A stretch of 64,000 nucleotides of DNA from Certhia americana (taxonomy: Eukaryota; Chordata; Aves; Passeriformes; Certhiidae). Below, in pieces: positions 62,640 through 64,000 of the stretch. The DNA is taken from assembly GCA_018697195.1 (NCBI GenBank), contig CM031866.1, positions 5,219,418 through 5,283,417 of the forward strand, read 5' to 3'. The notes below the pieces were generated by a model. It did no database searches. It saw only the letters and a program-made list of their open reading frames with translations, and was not told the DNA's origin. The number at the start of each line of letters is the position of its first letter. Within the stretch, counting starts at the first letter, position 1. A program made the position numbers and the translations under genes.

Positions 62640-63190
62640 GCCTCGGTTAACATCCTTTTTTTGAGCCTTAGACATTGTTGTGAATGGTGCAAAGGCCAGG
62701 GAGATGAGGCTGGAAGGGAAAAGCTGTCAGGACTCTGCCCTGCTGACACAGCTGAGAGGGTGGTGGGTGGTACTGGGAGGTCAGGGATCGACTGCAGTGG
62801 TGCCACTTCTCAACCTGGTTTTGCTGCTGAACTGGAGGTGCAAGAACCATGCCCTGAATGCAGGAGCAGGAGCTCGGTGGTTCCAGGTGACCTACTCTCC
62901 ACCCACCCCTGTCCTCATGAAGAAGAAGCTGTGGTGTCTGACTTGGACACACTTTGTGAACAGTCTGGAGGAATTCTCCTGGATCTGATCCTCGGTTTTG
63001 CTGTGCTGCTATTCCTGGGTGAGCAGTGGAGATGCTGCTGCTGCTCCTTCTGCTGCCCAGTGAGGCCCTGGGCTTCCAGGGCAGCAGCAACCCCATCTCC
63101 CTGTTCCTCAGGGGGCACCTGAGCTCAGCTCTGTCCCAGCACGGGTCCTCCCAGGCTGTCACCATCTCCTGTGTGCTTTTCTATCCAGGT
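62640..63190. other. GC-richer segment open on both strands, unidentified
   Basis: This segment is visibly richer in G and C than its surroundings and has long frames on both strands (plus 62661-63122, 153 codons; minus 62668-63165, 165 codons). The plus-strand translation has an acidic stretch followed by a hydrophobic segment (GGILLDLILGFAVLLFLG) and a Cys-rich tail, which could look like a membrane anchor. There is no recognisable domain, and a rival frame on the opposite strand is just as open. CpGs are few, so it is not a CpG island. It may be an unrecognised repeat, a decayed exon or chance. Confidence 0.3.
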
Positions 63191-64000
63191 TTGTGATAAC
63201 CTGGCATTTGTACTGACAGTGAGCGCTGAAAATATATGTGTTCTGTGGATTTCATAGGGATTTGGTGTCATTTGGGTCTTTCTAAGAGCATTGCTGCTAT
63301 TTTTTTGTCCCTGACAATAAGTCCTAATTGATGGTAAGTCCAGCAAGGGAAGCTCCCAGATGAATGGGAAAACATGTAAACACCAAAAATTTGGAGGAAG
63401 GCGATAGATTTTTCTCAAGGTATGTGTGCTTTTATGAAGTGCAGAACAGCAGTAAAATTGTTTTAAACTATAGTTAACCTGTATGGGATGAGATGAAAAA
63501 AGCTTGAATGCACCAGCCACAGGACTCTAGGTTATGGCATTTTTGTTCTTCAAATCACAATATAACCAGCTCTAAAGAAAATAGAAACACTGAAAACAGT
63601 TTTCTGGGGACGAAGTGAATTGCTTATTGCTTGGCTGTGGTTTAGAGGTTTGCTCCCTTTTCCTTCCCCCATTCATTGCTAAGTTATGTCTTCCCTCCTG
63701 GTAATTCACAATAAACACCTCAGGGACTGAGGGAATGATTGAAAAAGCATGGAAATGTATGAAAGCCTTGACTCACTGCCAGCAAACCACCTTCCACTGC
63801 AGTTAAATATCTGTTTGCATTTGAATATTTGATGGAATCTGGTCGAACTCAAATGAAACTGTTGCTGGGAGAGAGATAATGCTAAGGCAATCTATAGTAA
63901 TGATCTGAAGTGGTGCCATTTACAGCAATGGCCCTGCTATGGCTGCTGCATTGTTAATGACACCACAGAAACACACAGAGCCCTTAATGATGGGGAAAGC
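63191..64000. other. Non-coding stretch to window end
   Basis: Ordinary AT-rich sequence. No gene, repeat or RNA is recognised. Confidence 0.55.

Noticed and set aside
1..64000. A previously undescribed multi-gene system
   Set aside because: No gene cluster, repeated protein motif, phage-like or defence-like content, or regular repeat-spacer array was seen. The window behaves as avian non-coding DNA.

Overview
The window reads as nuclear DNA of a bird, most likely a songbird, and as intergenic or deep intronic sequence. It is AT-rich and poor in CpG. The recognisable dispersed repeats are 3' fragments of CR1, the main avian LINE. There is one short solo LTR, and several degraded palindromic repeats of a kind I recall from bird, crocodile and turtle genomes. 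I recognised no mammalian Alu, L1 or B elements. The species-level guess rests on recall and was not computed.

I found no protein-coding gene, tRNA, rRNA, snRNA or CRISPR array that I could defend. The open frames are short (185 codons at most), overlap on both strands and resemble no family I know. Several run through homopolymers or through antisense CR1. Frame length therefore carries no coding signal here, and none is annotated as a CDS.

Layout: 1-7.3 kb is plain sequence with one CR1 tail (2611-2726) and two poly-T tracts. 7.3-16 kb holds old palindromic repeat remnants, a possible hAT terminus, a 29-T tract and a G-rich run. 16.2 kb has a 10-N gap beside a CA repeat. 16-29.8 kb is mostly featureless, with one good palindromic remnant at 24.5 kb. 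29825-30124 is a complete solo LTR in minus orientation with a 6-bp target-site duplication, the best-supported element in the window. 31 kb has a T/G simple repeat. 35-37.5 kb has a perfect 22-bp palindrome, an old palindromic repeat, a CR1 tail and a perfect 16-bp-arm hairpin. 42.15 kb has a 3-N gap followed by a plus-strand CR1 tail. 46-50 kb is marked by long poly-A tracts. 51.0 and 53.9 kb share a near-identical direct duplication. 57.6-57.96 kb is the longest CR1 fragment. 62.6-63.2 kb is a GC-richer island open on both strands and of unknown nature.

The genes do not work together in any sense visible here, because none is visible. The points most worth checking are the solo LTR, the 2.9-kb-spaced direct repeat, the 37440-37476 hairpin and the candidate conserved non-coding blocks. 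I did not find evidence of a new multi-gene system.
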